Source: UBA4644 sp034933145
GTDB taxonomy: Bacteria; Bacillota; Clostridia; Oscillospirales; Butyricicoccaceae
DNA length: 29,526 nucleotides
Reading direction: 5' to 3'
NCBI GenBank assembly: GCA_034933145.1
Contig: JAYFOA010000097.1
Span: forward strand, 1-29,526
The position numbers and the translations under genes were made by a program. The notes beneath the pieces are model-generated. The model had not been told where the DNA came from and searched no databases. It was given only the letters and a program-made list of their open reading frames with translations. Numbering within the stretch: the stretch's first letter is position 1; every line of letters begins with the position of its first letter. Shown here one piece after another: positions 8,241 through 15,721 of this stretch.

Positions 8241-9164
8241 TCACCTCTCTTTCAAGCGCGGATTAAGGATCTCGTCAAACGCATAACCCATAAGCGAGAG
8301 CCCCAGGATAACAAACACGACGCACATCCCGGCCGGAACGAAATACCACCAAGCGCCCCGGCTCACCGCGCCGGTAGCGTTGGCGTAATACAAAATAATC
8401 CCCCAGCTTGGCCGGGATACATCGCCTAGCCCCAGAAAGCTCAGCGTCGTTTCGGTCCCGATAGCGCTGCCGGCCACCAGTACCGTCTCGGAAAAAATGA
8501 TGGGAAATACGTTAGGCAGGATATGCCGAAACATGATGTGCCCGCGGCGCGCGCCGATGGACACCGTCCGCTCCACATACGTCTGCTCCTTGACCGACAG
8601 GGTCTGGGAACGGACGATGCGCGCCGTGCCTGCCCAACTGGTAAATCCGATCACCAGGATAATATTGGTCACGCTTGATCCGAGCAGTGCTGCCAGCACC
8701 ATGCACAGCGGCAGCCATGGGAGAGACAGAAAGAAATCTGTGATGCGCATCAGCAGGATGTCGACCCACCGGCCAAAATAGCCGGAAACCAGTCCGATCA
8801 GCGTGCCGATGCCCATAGAGATCAGTGTAGCCACCAGTCCCACAAGCATGGATACCCGGGACCCGGCGACAATGAATTTAAAAATGTCCCGTCCCAGTGC
8901 ATCGGTGCCAAGCCAATGTGTACTGTCAGGCGGCAGCCAGACGGTCGAGGTGTCAGAAGCAAAGCTATCGATATTAAAGTGGACCAGCATCTGACCAAAA
9001 ATCGCCATCAGGGCGAAGAACAGCACGATCACCGTTCCGGTCAGCGCGGCCTTATTGGCATAGATCTGATGCAGAAAATCCCGCAGACGCAAGGAACGCA
9101 CGGCGACACGGGCGGTTTTCAGCCGCTTTCGCCGCCCGGTGAAAAAGCTGAAAAAATCCTTCAT
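8241..9164 (-). CDS. Peptide/nickel ABC transporter permease (DppC/OppC type)
   Basis: This inner-membrane permease (307 residues) has the OppC/DppC plan: a cytoplasmic N terminus, one membrane helix (about residues 38-60, TGTVIVLFFALMAIFGQML), a loop outside containing WLGTDALGRDIF, then the five-helix permease domain. The EAA loop that docks the ATPases is in RRGHIMFRHILPNVFPIIF. GAGGGGG lies 7 bases before the ATG. The gene starts 12 bases after the partner permease and ends overlapping the next gene. It forms the translocation channel with the DppB-type subunit. Confidence 0.94.
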   Translation of the reverse strand: MKDFFSFFTGRRKRLKTARVAVRSLRLRDFLHQIYANKAALTGTVIVLFFALMAIFGQMLVHFNIDSFASDTSTVWLPPDSTHWLGTDALGRDIFKFIVAGSRVSMLVGLVATLISMGIGTLIGLVSGYFGRWVDILLMRITDFFLSLPWLPLCMVLAALLGSSVTNIILVIGFTSWAGTARIVRSQTLSVKEQTYVERTVSIGARRGHIMFRHILPNVFPIIFSETVLVAGSAIGTETTLSFLGLGDVSRPSWGIILYYANATGAVSRGAWWYFVPAGMCVVFVILGLSLMGYAFDEILNPRLKER

Positions 9165-9176
9165 ACGGCAGCCCCC

Positions 9177-10154
9177 TCAGTTCTTGATCCGCGGGTCGAT
9201 CAGCCCGTACAGGATGTCAGCCAAAAAGTTTGCCACCACAATGGACACGGTGGTCAACAAAAACAGGCCCTGCAGCAGCGTATAATCCCGGTTATCGATC
9301 GCCTCGTACATCAGGCTCCCGAGGCCGGGCCAGGCAAACATTGTCTCCAGTTGCACCGCGCCGGCAATGATAAAGCCCAGATTCATGCAGATCAGTGTGG
9401 TCATGGGCAGCATTGCGTTGGGAAGCGCGTGCTTTTTCAGTACATAGCCATCGGAAAATCCCTTAGCCTTTGCGGTGGTAATGTAATCCTCTGAAAGTAC
9501 GTCCATCATCGTGCTGCGCATGGTGATGCAGTACTCCCCTGCCATACCGACACCCATGCAGATCACCGGCAGGATCATATGTTTTGCGGCGTCCGCCATC
9601 TTCTGCCATGCAGAAAAATAAAGGATTCCCGTAGTGTACATACCGTGAGAGGGCAAAAGATTCAGCTTTGAGCAAAAGACAAGGATAAGCATCATCGCCA
9701 TCCAAAAAGTCGGCATGGCATAAAAAAACAGCGAGCCCGCCAACAGGCCGGTATCCGCCGGACGGCCGCGCTTCCATGCCGCCACCACTCCGAAAGTCAT
9801 GCCCAAAAGGATAGCCACGATCTCCGATACCCCGAGCAGCAGCACGGTCGGCACTACGCGGGCTCGGATCACCTCCCACACCGGGCGGTTATACGCATAG
9901 GAGGTGCCAAGATCCATGTGAGCCAAGTTGCCGAGATAATTTTCAAATTGCTGGTACCATGTCCCGGAGAGGCCGTAATACGCCTTCAGATTCTGGAGCT
10001 GTGTCTCACTGGCATGGGATGTATGGGAAAGCTTCGTGATAAAACTGCCGGGCAGCAGCCGGAACAGAACATAATTGAATACCAGAATGAAAAAAATAGT
10101 AACCAGCATGTAAAATAATTTTTTAAGCACGCGTTTGAGTTTTTGAAGCGCCAA
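9177..10154 (-). CDS. Peptide/nickel ABC transporter permease (DppB/OppB type), probable TTG start
   Basis: This inner-membrane permease (about 325 residues) of the DppB/OppB type has an N-terminal helix (LFYMLVTIFFILVFNYVLFRLLPG), the family segment YGLSGTWYQQFENYLGNLAHMDLGTSY, then the permease domain with the EAA loop in GYVLKKHALPNAMLPMTTL. The longest frame starts at a GTG (10163-10161), but that GTG is embedded in the ribosome-binding site GGAGG (10167-10163). The in-frame TTG at 10154 stands 8 bases after GGAGG and is the better start. The choice changes only three residues. The gene follows the binding-protein gene after a gap holding a strong GC hairpin. Confidence 0.9.
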   Translation of the reverse strand: MALQKLKRVLKKLFYMLVTIFFILVFNYVLFRLLPGSFITKLSHTSHASETQLQNLKAYYGLSGTWYQQFENYLGNLAHMDLGTSYAYNRPVWEVIRARVVPTVLLLGVSEIVAILLGMTFGVVAAWKRGRPADTGLLAGSLFFYAMPTFWMAMMLILVFCSKLNLLPSHGMYTTGILYFSAWQKMADAAKHMILPVICMGVGMAGEYCITMRSTMMDVLSEDYITTAKAKGFSDGYVLKKHALPNAMLPMTTLICMNLGFIIAGAVQLETMFAWPGLGSLMYEAIDNRDYTLLQGLFLLTTVSIVVANFLADILYGLIDPRIKN

Positions 10155-10162
10155 AGCCTTCA

Positions 10163-10167
10163 CCTCC
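10163..10167 (-). promoter_or_regulatory. Ribosome-binding site deciding a TTG start
   Basis: GGAGG on the minus strand overlaps the first possible GTG codon of the permease and lies 8 bases before an in-frame TTG. It can also pair with the CTCCG just upstream (CTCCGCAGCGGAG dyad), which might weaken initiation. Confidence 0.5.
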
Positions 10168-10195
10168 GCTGCGGAGTAGTCATAAAATATTGGAC

Positions 10196-10220
10196 GGCGG
10201 AGCCCGGACGGGGCTCCGCC
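10196..10220 (-). promoter_or_regulatory. Intercistronic GC hairpin between binding protein and permease genes
   Basis: A perfect 10-bp stem, GGCGGAGCCC with GGGCTCCGCC, has a five-base loop (10206-10210). It starts 12 bases after the binding-protein stop. No T run follows on the minus strand, so it is probably not a full terminator. By analogy with other importer operons, it is likely a 3'-end stabiliser or partial terminator keeping the binding protein in excess over the membrane subunits. Confidence 0.6.
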
Positions 10221-10232
10221 GCTGCTTTTGGA

Positions 10233-11954
10233 TCAGCCGTGATAGGTCATATGCAGCAGATTATACCGGAAAGAGGTCTGATCAAAGATCATGCCGCAGT
10301 CTGAGAAGGCGGGCAACTGCTTATACCCGGACCAGCGGCTGCTGTTGATCACCTGTGCATAATAGTAATCACCGAGGATGATATACGGCACATCGTCATA
10401 AATGATCTTCTGCATTTCCTCCAAGATTCGCACCCGTTCCGCTGGGTCATGGGTATAGCGCTGCTGATAATAGAGATCGTCATACTGCAGATTGGAATAT
10501 CCGGAATCGTTATATCCATCTCCGGCATAATCAAACTTTCCATCGTCCCAGGCGAACAGCGCACAGGCAAAATCAGGATCGACATAGCCGCCCCACTCGA
10601 TGATGTACATATCATAATCCAGCGCATCCGTATAAGACCACAGCGTGGACTGATCATAGCGGGAAATTTCAATGCCGATGCCCGCCTCGGCGCATTCTTT
10701 CTGGATCAGAGAGGCCGCGGAGTCGTCATCGACTTTGTCGGATTCAATAAACAGGCGGAACTGCAAATTCTGTCCATCCGCATTATATCGGACTGCCTGT
10801 GCTGTCCGGTCGGCTTCCCCATATGGCTGGCCGGCGGCGTTCAGGGTAAATCCCGCGCCTTCCAGCAACGCAATGGCGCGGTCTACATTATCGGCGGCGT
10901 CTCCGTCCCGGTACCCCTCATAATTGGCCGCGATGTCATAATATCCGATGCTGTTGGGATTGAGGAAGGACGAACCCGGCATTCCCAGTCCGCCATAAGC
11001 CATTTCGGACAAGTATTTCCGCGGCACGCAATAATCGATGGCCTGCCGTACGGTACGATTAAGCAGTGCCGGATTTTCCGTGGCACCGGCGGAGATGTCA
11101 TGGAGGTTAAAACCGATGCCTTCAAAACCGAAGGTCAGCCCGTAGACGCAGTCCAGGTTTTTATCTGCTTTGACGGTGTCCACTGCGCTGGCAGTAACGC
11201 TCTGCGCGCCGTCAAGCTCACCGGACTGCAGGGCCGCCAGCAGGCTGTCGTCGGCCAGCTTATATTCAAGAACGACCACGTCGGCGGCTGAGGTGCCGCC
11301 CCAATAGTTCTTATTGAGTTGGAGGACACAGGAGGTTTCATCGGCGGAATAGAATTTATATAGCCCGGTGCCAACCATGTTTTCCGGCGTCGGCTCCACC
11401 TCGTAGACAGAGTCCGGGTTATCGCTGCTTAAGTACTGGTCCCAGATATGCTTTGGTACCACCGGAATACCGGAAAGATATTCGAGAAAGCCATTGGCGT
11501 CTTCATAGACCTGAAACTGCACCGTGCTTTCGTCTACGACAGCTACGGAGTCAGGGTTAATGTTGGCAGTATCATAAGTAAATGCATAGGAATATTGGGG
11601 TGTCATCTGTAATGTGAAAGCTACGTCATCCGCCGTTAGCTTTTCCCCATCCTGCCACTGGATGTCATCGCGGACATGAAGCGTATAGGTCAGCCCGTCG
11701 TCGCTGACATCCATAGACTTCAGAAGCTTATAATTAATATTTTCATGTGACTCGTCATATTCAAACAGCGTGTCGTATACCAAAGAAAATACATAATAAG
11801 CCGACGTCTTATACCCGTAAAATGGATTGCAGGAATCGGACTCTCCCAGGGCAATACGAAAATAAACCGGCTGATTGTTGCTGCTGCAGCCGGTAAGCCC
11901 CAGCAGCAGCAGCAACGCAAGGATCAGTGAAAGCATGCGCATGTTCTTTTTCAT
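10233..11954 (-). CDS. Peptide/nickel-type ABC transporter substrate-binding lipoprotein (family 5)
   Basis: This extracytoplasmic solute-binding lipoprotein delivers the ligand to the DppBC-type channel. The 573-residue product starts with a lipoprotein signal: MKKNMRM, a leucine-rich core, then lipobox LTGC with cysteine 23, followed by SSN. Family features include the N-terminal segment SLVYDTLFEYD, the DGLTYTLHVRDDIQWQDGEKLTADDVAFTLQ region (about residues 92-122), and the IPVVPKHIW segment. The C-terminal half is unusually rich in tyrosine and aspartate. The frame is open upstream to 12059, but the ATG at 11954 has AAAGGAGAAACTGCC in front and gives the signal peptide, so it is the start. 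It is the first gene of the operon. The ligand cannot be told from sequence; peptides are the default for the family. Confidence 0.93.
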   Translation of the reverse strand: MKKNMRMLSLILALLLLLGLTGCSSNNQPVYFRIALGESDSCNPFYGYKTSAYYVFSLVYDTLFEYDESHENINYKLLKSMDVSDDGLTYTLHVRDDIQWQDGEKLTADDVAFTLQMTPQYSYAFTYDTANINPDSVAVVDESTVQFQVYEDANGFLEYLSGIPVVPKHIWDQYLSSDNPDSVYEVEPTPENMVGTGLYKFYSADETSCVLQLNKNYWGGTSAADVVVLEYKLADDSLLAALQSGELDGAQSVTASAVDTVKADKNLDCVYGLTFGFEGIGFNLHDISAGATENPALLNRTVRQAIDYCVPRKYLSEMAYGGLGMPGSSFLNPNSIGYYDIAANYEGYRDGDAADNVDRAIALLEGAGFTLNAAGQPYGEADRTAQAVRYNADGQNLQFRLFIESDKVDDDSAASLIQKECAEAGIGIEISRYDQSTLWSYTDALDYDMYIIEWGGYVDPDFACALFAWDDGKFDYAGDGYNDSGYSNLQYDDLYYQQRYTHDPAERVRILEEMQKIIYDDVPYIILGDYYYAQVINSSRWSGYKQLPAFSDCGMIFDQTSFRYNLLHMTYHG

Positions 11955-12145
11955 GGCAGTTTCTCCTTTTCTCAAGCTCTGATGGTCATCTATATTCAGT
12001 TGTGACCGCTCATAAGACAATGGCTTTACCTCCGTCTGGGCGCGGCCGGCATGGTGCAAAGGGCCGCCGGAACTCGTCAGGGCGGGATCTTCCGGTTGAT
12101 CTCCTGCGTTTCCATCCTGTGCAAAGCACGCCTCTTTTCGCTCAC

Positions 12146-12174
12146 ATCATAGACCTTTTGCCCCCCTCCGTCAA
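12146..12174 (-). promoter_or_regulatory. Sigma-A promoter of the peptide ABC operon
   Basis: On the minus strand, TTGACG (12174-12169) and TATGAT (12151-12146) are separated by exactly 17 bases. Transcription would start near 12139, leaving a leader of about 185 nt before the binding-protein ATG. No other promoter pair of this quality was seen in the interval. Confidence 0.75.
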
Positions 12175-12325
12175 TGCTTATTTTCGCCCTTTTTCACATT
12201 CTTTTTTTGCGGCCCGAACAGGCGGATGCAGCTTGTCAGTTCCCGGGATTTTTTCCGATTCGGTGCATGGGTTTTTAAAAACTGCATAGATTTACAGACC
12301 GCAGCGAAAAGAAATTTATTTCCTA

Positions 12326-12350
12326 TTGTCAATTGGCCGATAGTTGATAA
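12326..12350. promoter_or_regulatory. Candidate TetR-family operator (imperfect dyad)
   Basis: TTGTCAA at the left and TTGATAA at the right (ends 12326 and 12350) form an imperfect 25-bp dyad centred at 12338. Its right arm overlaps the -35 box of the regulator's own promoter. That placement fits autorepression, and perhaps repression of the divergent ABC operon. No experimental site is known to me. Confidence 0.4.
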
Positions 12351-12372
12351 TTAAACAATTTTGCAGTATACT
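12344..12372 (+). promoter_or_regulatory. Sigma-A promoter of the TetR-family gene
   Basis: TTGATA (12344-12349) and TATACT (12367-12372) are separated by 17 bases. Both boxes match the consensus at five of six positions. The start site would be near 12379, about 45 bases before the ATG. Confidence 0.75.
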
Positions 12373-12423
12373 GAAATTTAACATAAATAATGTTTTTGTG
12401 TAATAACCGGAAGGAGTTCTTGA

Positions 12424-13044
12424 ATGGAAAGTAAGACCGATTTCCGTATTCGCAAGACCTGCGCGGCGCTGATAGAGGCTATGTTGCAGCTCATGAATGA
12501 AAAACATTTTGAAGAGATTACGATTCAGGAGCTGTGTGCACGCGCCATGGTACGACGCGCCACCTTCTATAATCATTTTCCCGACAAAAATGCGTTTTTT
12601 TCTTTTGCCGTACGGGAAATGCTGAGCCGTTTCAACGAAGAGATCCAGGGTGATATTCGCTGTCATGACTACTGGGGGGCTATCGTCCGACATATGGTCG
12701 ATTTTACGAAGCAGAACCAGCAGATGATATTCAACATGCGTGAAAGCAATGTACTCTCCACGCTGATGAACATTCTATCAGAGCAGATCAATGCCGTCAT
12801 TTTTCGCAGGCTGCAGCAGGAAGAAACTCACGGCGTGGTGCTGCCTGCATTGCCGGTAATCATGGCGCCCTTTTACACTGGAGCCCTAGTTAATACCATC
12901 CGCTGGTGGATTTCCGATCAGAATGAAATGCCGGAGGCAATGCTGGTTTCCCAGATAATGACCCTTTTCAGAGTGCCGATGACGGATAGTCAGCCAGGGG
13001 CTGAGTCTTTTGAAAGGACACGGGGAATCCTGTATGCCAGGTGA
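12424..13044 (+). CDS. TetR/AcrR family transcriptional regulator
   Basis: This is a DNA-binding repressor-type protein (206 residues). The N-terminal helix-turn-helix covers about residues 6-55, with the signature ITIQELCARAMVRRATFYNHFPDKNAFF. The C-terminal half (about 60-200) is the variable ligand-binding/dimerisation domain and gives no clear ligand. AAGGAG lies 7 bases before the ATG. It is divergent from the peptide ABC operon and has its own promoter with an overlapping dyad, so control of that operon and of itself is the simplest reading. Alternatively, it may control the lipid kinase gene downstream on the same strand. Confidence 0.9.
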   Translation: MESKTDFRIRKTCAALIEAMLQLMNEKHFEEITIQELCARAMVRRATFYNHFPDKNAFFSFAVREMLSRFNEEIQGDIRCHDYWGAIVRHMVDFTKQNQQMIFNMRESNVLSTLMNILSEQINAVIFRRLQQEETHGVVLPALPVIMAPFYTGALVNTIRWWISDQNEMPEAMLVSQIMTLFRVPMTDSQPGAESFERTRGILYAR

Positions 13045-13205
13045 ACTTTACCATTCTTTCCTCGCGGGTAACCCCTTTTCCTGTGCTTTTCAGCAGAATT
13101 ACCGACGTCGATCCCACCATCTGTCCGGTGTATATCCGCCTGCCGGCCACCGGAATCTTTAAAACCGATATTCAGCCGCGCGTTTTTGTACGCCACCAGC
13201 CATAA
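13041..13205 (+). CDS. Possible small protein of 54 residues, unknown
   Basis: A frame from GTG (13041) to TAA (13203-13205) overlaps the TetR stop as GTGA and ends 13 bases before the lipid kinase ATG, so it fills the gap exactly. Third codon positions are about 60% G or C by my count, similar to the neighbouring genes. The C-terminal half (DPTICPVYIRLPATGIFKTD) reads like ordinary protein sequence. Against it: there is no good ribosome-binding site at the right distance, the family is not recognised, and a competing minus-strand frame covers the same bases. It may be a coupled small gene, a remnant, or chance. Confidence 0.25.
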   Translation: MNFTILSSRVTPFPVLFSRITDVDPTICPVYIRLPATGIFKTDIQPRVFVRHQP

Positions 13206-13218
13206 AGAGAGTGAGCTT

Positions 13219-14121
13219 ATGGAATCTAGGTCTCTGCAGCCTCTGCTTTTGGTCGTAAATCCCGTTGCCGGCCGTTGTCTTGGAAAAAAATATCTGGCAG
13301 ATATAGTTTCTGCCCTTACAGAACGCGGGTTTTTGATGACCGTCTATGTATCAAAGGCCCGGGGAGACTCCGCCCGGTTTGTCACAGAACATGGCCGCTC
13401 ATTTTGCCGTATCGTCTGCGTAGGCGGAGATGGTACCCTCAACGAAACAGTCACAGGCATGCTGACTGGCGGCATAGATGTCCCTCTGGGTTATATTTCG
13501 GCTGGCAGCACCAACGTTTTTGCCGACAGTCACCACTTATCCGAACGGCCGGTTCGCGCCGCAGCGGACGCTGCGGCAGACCGTGTACTCTTCTTTGATG
13601 CAGGACAATTCAGTGATCGCTATTTCGCTTATGTAGCGGCCTTTGGCCTGTTTTCCTGCCTTTCTTTCACAACCCCGCAGACACTGAAAAACCGTCTGGG
13701 ACATACTGCCTATCTTCTGGACGGTCTCCGCGACCTTGCCCAAATCCATCCCGAACATGTCTGCATCACGGCAGGAGGGATTGTTCACGAGGGCGACTAT
13801 TTGTTTGGCGCCGTATGCAACGCCACCTCGCTCGCCCGCACGTTTGAGTTCCCGGCCGGAACCGTGGACATGTCCGACGGCCAATTCGAGGTCATCTTAA
13901 TCCGCGTACCCGAAACCGCTCTGGAGCTACAGGAAACGGTCGCCGCCCTGCGGACGCAGAATTACGCAGCCAGCCGTCTGATCGATTTTTTCCACGCGGA
14001 AAACCTTCGTGCAGAATGCAGCCCGGCTTTGGAATGGACGCTGGATGGCGAGCCGGCATCCGGCCGGTCTGAAATCGACATCCGCTGTCTGCCCCTTGCG
14101 CTCCGGTTGGTCTGCCCATAA
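13219..14121 (+). CDS. Diacylglycerol kinase-like lipid kinase (DagK/YegS family)
   Basis: This is a lipid kinase of the DAGK catalytic family (300 residues), expected to phosphorylate diacylglycerol or a related lipid with ATP at the membrane. Visible motifs are VVNPVAGRCLGKK near the N terminus, the nucleotide-binding GGDGTLNE at residues 69-76, the following GYISAGSTN segment, and the C-terminal WTLDGEPA typical of the YegS/DgkB fold. The frame is open from 13186, but the ATG at 13219 after AGAGAGTGAG gives the family-like N terminus. It follows the TetR gene on the same strand and may be co-transcribed. A 17-bp stem terminator follows 12 bases after the stop. Confidence 0.9.
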   Translation: MESRSLQPLLLVVNPVAGRCLGKKYLADIVSALTERGFLMTVYVSKARGDSARFVTEHGRSFCRIVCVGGDGTLNETVTGMLTGGIDVPLGYISAGSTNVFADSHHLSERPVRAAADAAADRVLFFDAGQFSDRYFAYVAAFGLFSCLSFTTPQTLKNRLGHTAYLLDGLRDLAQIHPEHVCITAGGIVHEGDYLFGAVCNATSLARTFEFPAGTVDMSDGQFEVILIRVPETALELQETVAALRTQNYAASRLIDFFHAENLRAECSPALEWTLDGEPASGRSEIDIRCLPLALRLVCP

Positions 14122-14133
14122 ATACATATTAAT

Positions 14134-14175
14134 AACCGCCCTGAAATGTGGCCAGCACATTTCAGGGCGGTTTTT
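14134..14175. terminator. Bidirectional terminator between convergent operons
   Basis: A perfect 17-bp stem (14134-14150 with 14156-14172) has a five-base loop GCCAG. It is followed by T residues on the plus strand (five in a row at 14171-14175) and TTATTA on the minus strand. It sits between the lipid kinase gene (stop at 14121) and the cysteine hydrolase gene (stop at 14180), and suits termination from both sides. Confidence 0.92.
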
Positions 14176-14179
14176 CCGC

Positions 14180-14701
14180 CTATTCATTTTCAATCTGAAT
14201 CTGACACATTTTCATAGCGTCGAGCGCACGCCGATGGCTTTCCGGCGTGACACCCGCACAGCAGGCGGCATCCACCGTTACCGGGGTCTCCGGCAAAAAC
14301 GCTTTGCACAGGATCGCGTTGGAAATAACACAGATGTCGGTACATAATCCAATCAGCGTGATATGCCCGATCTTCTCCTCCGCGTCCAGTATCTGCAGCC
14401 GCCCACCCAACTCCGCGCTTCCAAAAGCAGGTTTGTCAATGGGCTCCTCCGGCAAAAGCTCAGCGATCTCCGGCCGGATGCGCCAGCCCTCTGTTCCCCG
14501 GATACAGTGAGGTACCGGCAGGTTCCGCCCCTCCTGCGTGGCAAGATAGTCCGACGTATGGGTGTCCCGTGTCGCTAAGATCCGGCCGCGAAACGTGCGG
14601 ATTTTCTCCGCGACTTTCGGGACGACGGCCCTTGCCTCCGTCGTTCCCAGCGCGCCATCGATAAAATCGTTCTGCATATCCACCACAAGTAAGAGATTCA
14701 T
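14180..14701 (-). CDS. Isochorismatase-family cysteine hydrolase, nicotinamidase-like
   Basis: This small cytoplasmic hydrolase (173 residues) has a complete cysteine-hydrolase triad: aspartate 8 in VVDMQNDF, lysine 90 in DKPAFGS, and cysteine 124 in GLCTDICVISN, with a cis-peptide-type VIS segment. The segments RDTHTSDY (D46, H48) and LPVPHC (H65) match the metal-ligand positions of nicotinamidases (PncA). Nicotinamide to nicotinate plus ammonia is therefore the best guess, though other amides are possible. A methionine 5 codons upstream exists, but GGGAGGGATACAG precedes the ATG at 14701. It lies 20 bases after the LysR gene on the same strand, so it is probably co-transcribed with its regulator. 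Confidence 0.87.
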   Translation of the reverse strand: MNLLLVVDMQNDFIDGALGTTEARAVVPKVAEKIRTFRGRILATRDTHTSDYLATQEGRNLPVPHCIRGTEGWRIRPEIAELLPEEPIDKPAFGSAELGGRLQILDAEEKIGHITLIGLCTDICVISNAILCKAFLPETPVTVDAACCAGVTPESHRRALDAMKMCQIQIENE

Positions 14702-14721
14702 CTGTATCCCTCCCACAAATT

Positions 14722-15648
14722 TTATATCCGTCCTTCGGAATTCCCTGCTGAAAGATCAGGCTCCGCAATTTTGCCATATTGGCGGGTGATCCAGCGCCGG
14801 ACATATTCCGTAAACCGGAATACCGCCGGATTGGCGCGGAGCGGCGCCGGGATAGCCAACGCGATCGTCCGGCTGGCCGGCGGATCAAGTTCCCGTACGC
14901 AGACGCCGTCTGTTCGGCCCGCAAGCAAAAGCTCCGGCATGATGCTGATCCCAAGACCCTGCTCCACCATTGCAATGATCGCATAGTCGTCCTTGGTTGT
15001 AAATTTGATATCCGGCCGGACACCGGCCGCCGCCAATGCCCGACGCGCATCGTGATCCGAACCCTTGAGCAGACTGATGAAAGGCTCATGTTCTACTTCC
15101 CTGAGCGGAAACCTCTCCCGATCGGCAAGGTGATGGCCAGGCGGCAGAATGGCAAGCAGCCGGTCTTTGAATAATGGCTGGTAGTCGCAATCGGCATCCG
15201 GCGGATATGCCACAAAGGCGAGATCTACTTCCTCCTCGTCCAACCACCGGTCCACATCATAATAGTCCCCGTTGAATAAGCGGAATTCAATTTGAGGATA
15301 ATCCGTTTGAAATTCCTTCATGATTCCGGGAAGCCAGTGCACGGCAACGCTGGTAAACGTACCGATCCGAATCGTGCCCGCGCTCAGCCCACGAATTGAA
15401 ACGGCAGTGCTTTCAATCCGTTCACTGCAGGCCAGTAGCTTATGAATGAGCGGCAAAAGCCGCTCCCCATCGGGGGTCAGCCGCGCACCCGCGCGGGAGC
15501 GAATAAGCAGCGGGAAGCCAAAATGCTCCTCCAAGTTTGCCAGAATGTGGCTGACGCCTGATTGCGTGATTCCCAGCTCCTTTGCCGCTTCTGTCAGAGA
15601 TTGCAGCTCTGCTGTTTTGACAAGCACTTCATATTTTTTTATTTCCAT
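14722..15648 (-). CDS. LysR-family transcriptional regulator
   Basis: This is a 308-residue LysR-type regulator. The winged helix-turn-helix covers about residues 3-62 (ELQSLTEAAKELGITQSGVSHILANLEEHFGFPLLIRS), and the effector-binding periplasmic-protein-like domain covers about 90-295, including GTIRIGTFTSVAVHWLPGIM. AAGAGGG is 6 bases before the ATG. The gene is divergent from the PutP-type symporter and upstream of the nicotinamidase-like gene in one operon, the usual arrangement for a LysR protein controlling its neighbour. A perfect sigma-A promoter and a T-N11-A dyad lie in the shared interval. Confidence 0.93.
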   Translation of the reverse strand: MEIKKYEVLVKTAELQSLTEAAKELGITQSGVSHILANLEEHFGFPLLIRSRAGARLTPDGERLLPLIHKLLACSERIESTAVSIRGLSAGTIRIGTFTSVAVHWLPGIMKEFQTDYPQIEFRLFNGDYYDVDRWLDEEEVDLAFVAYPPDADCDYQPLFKDRLLAILPPGHHLADRERFPLREVEHEPFISLLKGSDHDARRALAAAGVRPDIKFTTKDDYAIIAMVEQGLGISIMPELLLAGRTDGVCVRELDPPASRTIALAIPAPLRANPAVFRFTEYVRRWITRQYGKIAEPDLSAGNSEGRI

Positions 15649-15659
15649 TGTGAACCCTC

Positions 15660-15688
15660 TTGCATTTTCAGGTAAAATCCCGTATAAT
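15660..15688 (+). promoter_or_regulatory. Candidate promoter for the symporter gene (distal)
   Basis: TTGCAT (15660-15665) and TATAAT (15683-15688) are 17 bases apart on the plus strand. The -10 box overlaps the left arm of the LysR dyad. A second -10 (TATAAT, 15738-15743) with a weak TTTATA -35 (15715-15720) lies closer to the gene and would put the dyad at about -56, a common activator position. Confidence 0.5.
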
Positions 15689-15704
15689 GCGGCTATTGCA
15701 TTAT
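15684..15704. promoter_or_regulatory. LysR-type binding box (T-N11-A dyad)
   Basis: ATAATGC-N7-GCATTAT is a perfect inverted repeat containing the T-N11-A core (T15688, A15700) that LysR regulators recognise. It lies between the divergent LysR and symporter genes, about 20-30 bases downstream of the predicted LysR transcription start, so it suits autorepression plus control of the symporter. Confidence 0.6.
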
Positions 15705-15721
15705 TATTTTTAATTTTATAT

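Larger units (their letters stand above)
11955..12423. other. Divergent regulatory interval between ABC operon and TetR gene
   Basis: This 469-base gap holds the long leader of the ABC operon (11955-12139), its promoter, an AT-rich stretch with the perfect 12-bp palindrome GTTTTTAAAAAC (12271-12282), and the TetR promoter with an overlapping dyad (12326-12372). The leader contains a small GTGC-TTT-GCAC hairpin near its 5' end and GC-rich stretches. I do not recognise a known riboswitch in it. Confidence 0.6.

Noticed and set aside
6266..8286. Two long plus-strand frames opposite the two ATPase genes
   Set aside because: Both ATPases show complete Walker A, signature and Walker B motifs on the minus strand. 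The plus-strand frames are histidine- and glutamine-rich mirror images.
11955..12059. A 35-codon upstream extension of the binding-protein gene
   Set aside because: It would bury the lipoprotein signal peptide inside the protein and ignores the AAAGGAG site before the ATG at 11954.
11955..12139. A glycine, SAM or TPP riboswitch in the ABC operon leader
   Set aside because: I could not find the conserved core bases of these classes by eye, so only an unassigned leader is reported.
12968..13196. Minus-strand frames of about 60-68 residues across the TetR/lipid kinase gap
   Set aside because: They overlap the end of the TetR gene, lack ribosome-binding sites and have no recognisable family. 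The plus-strand candidate fits the gap better, though it too is weak.
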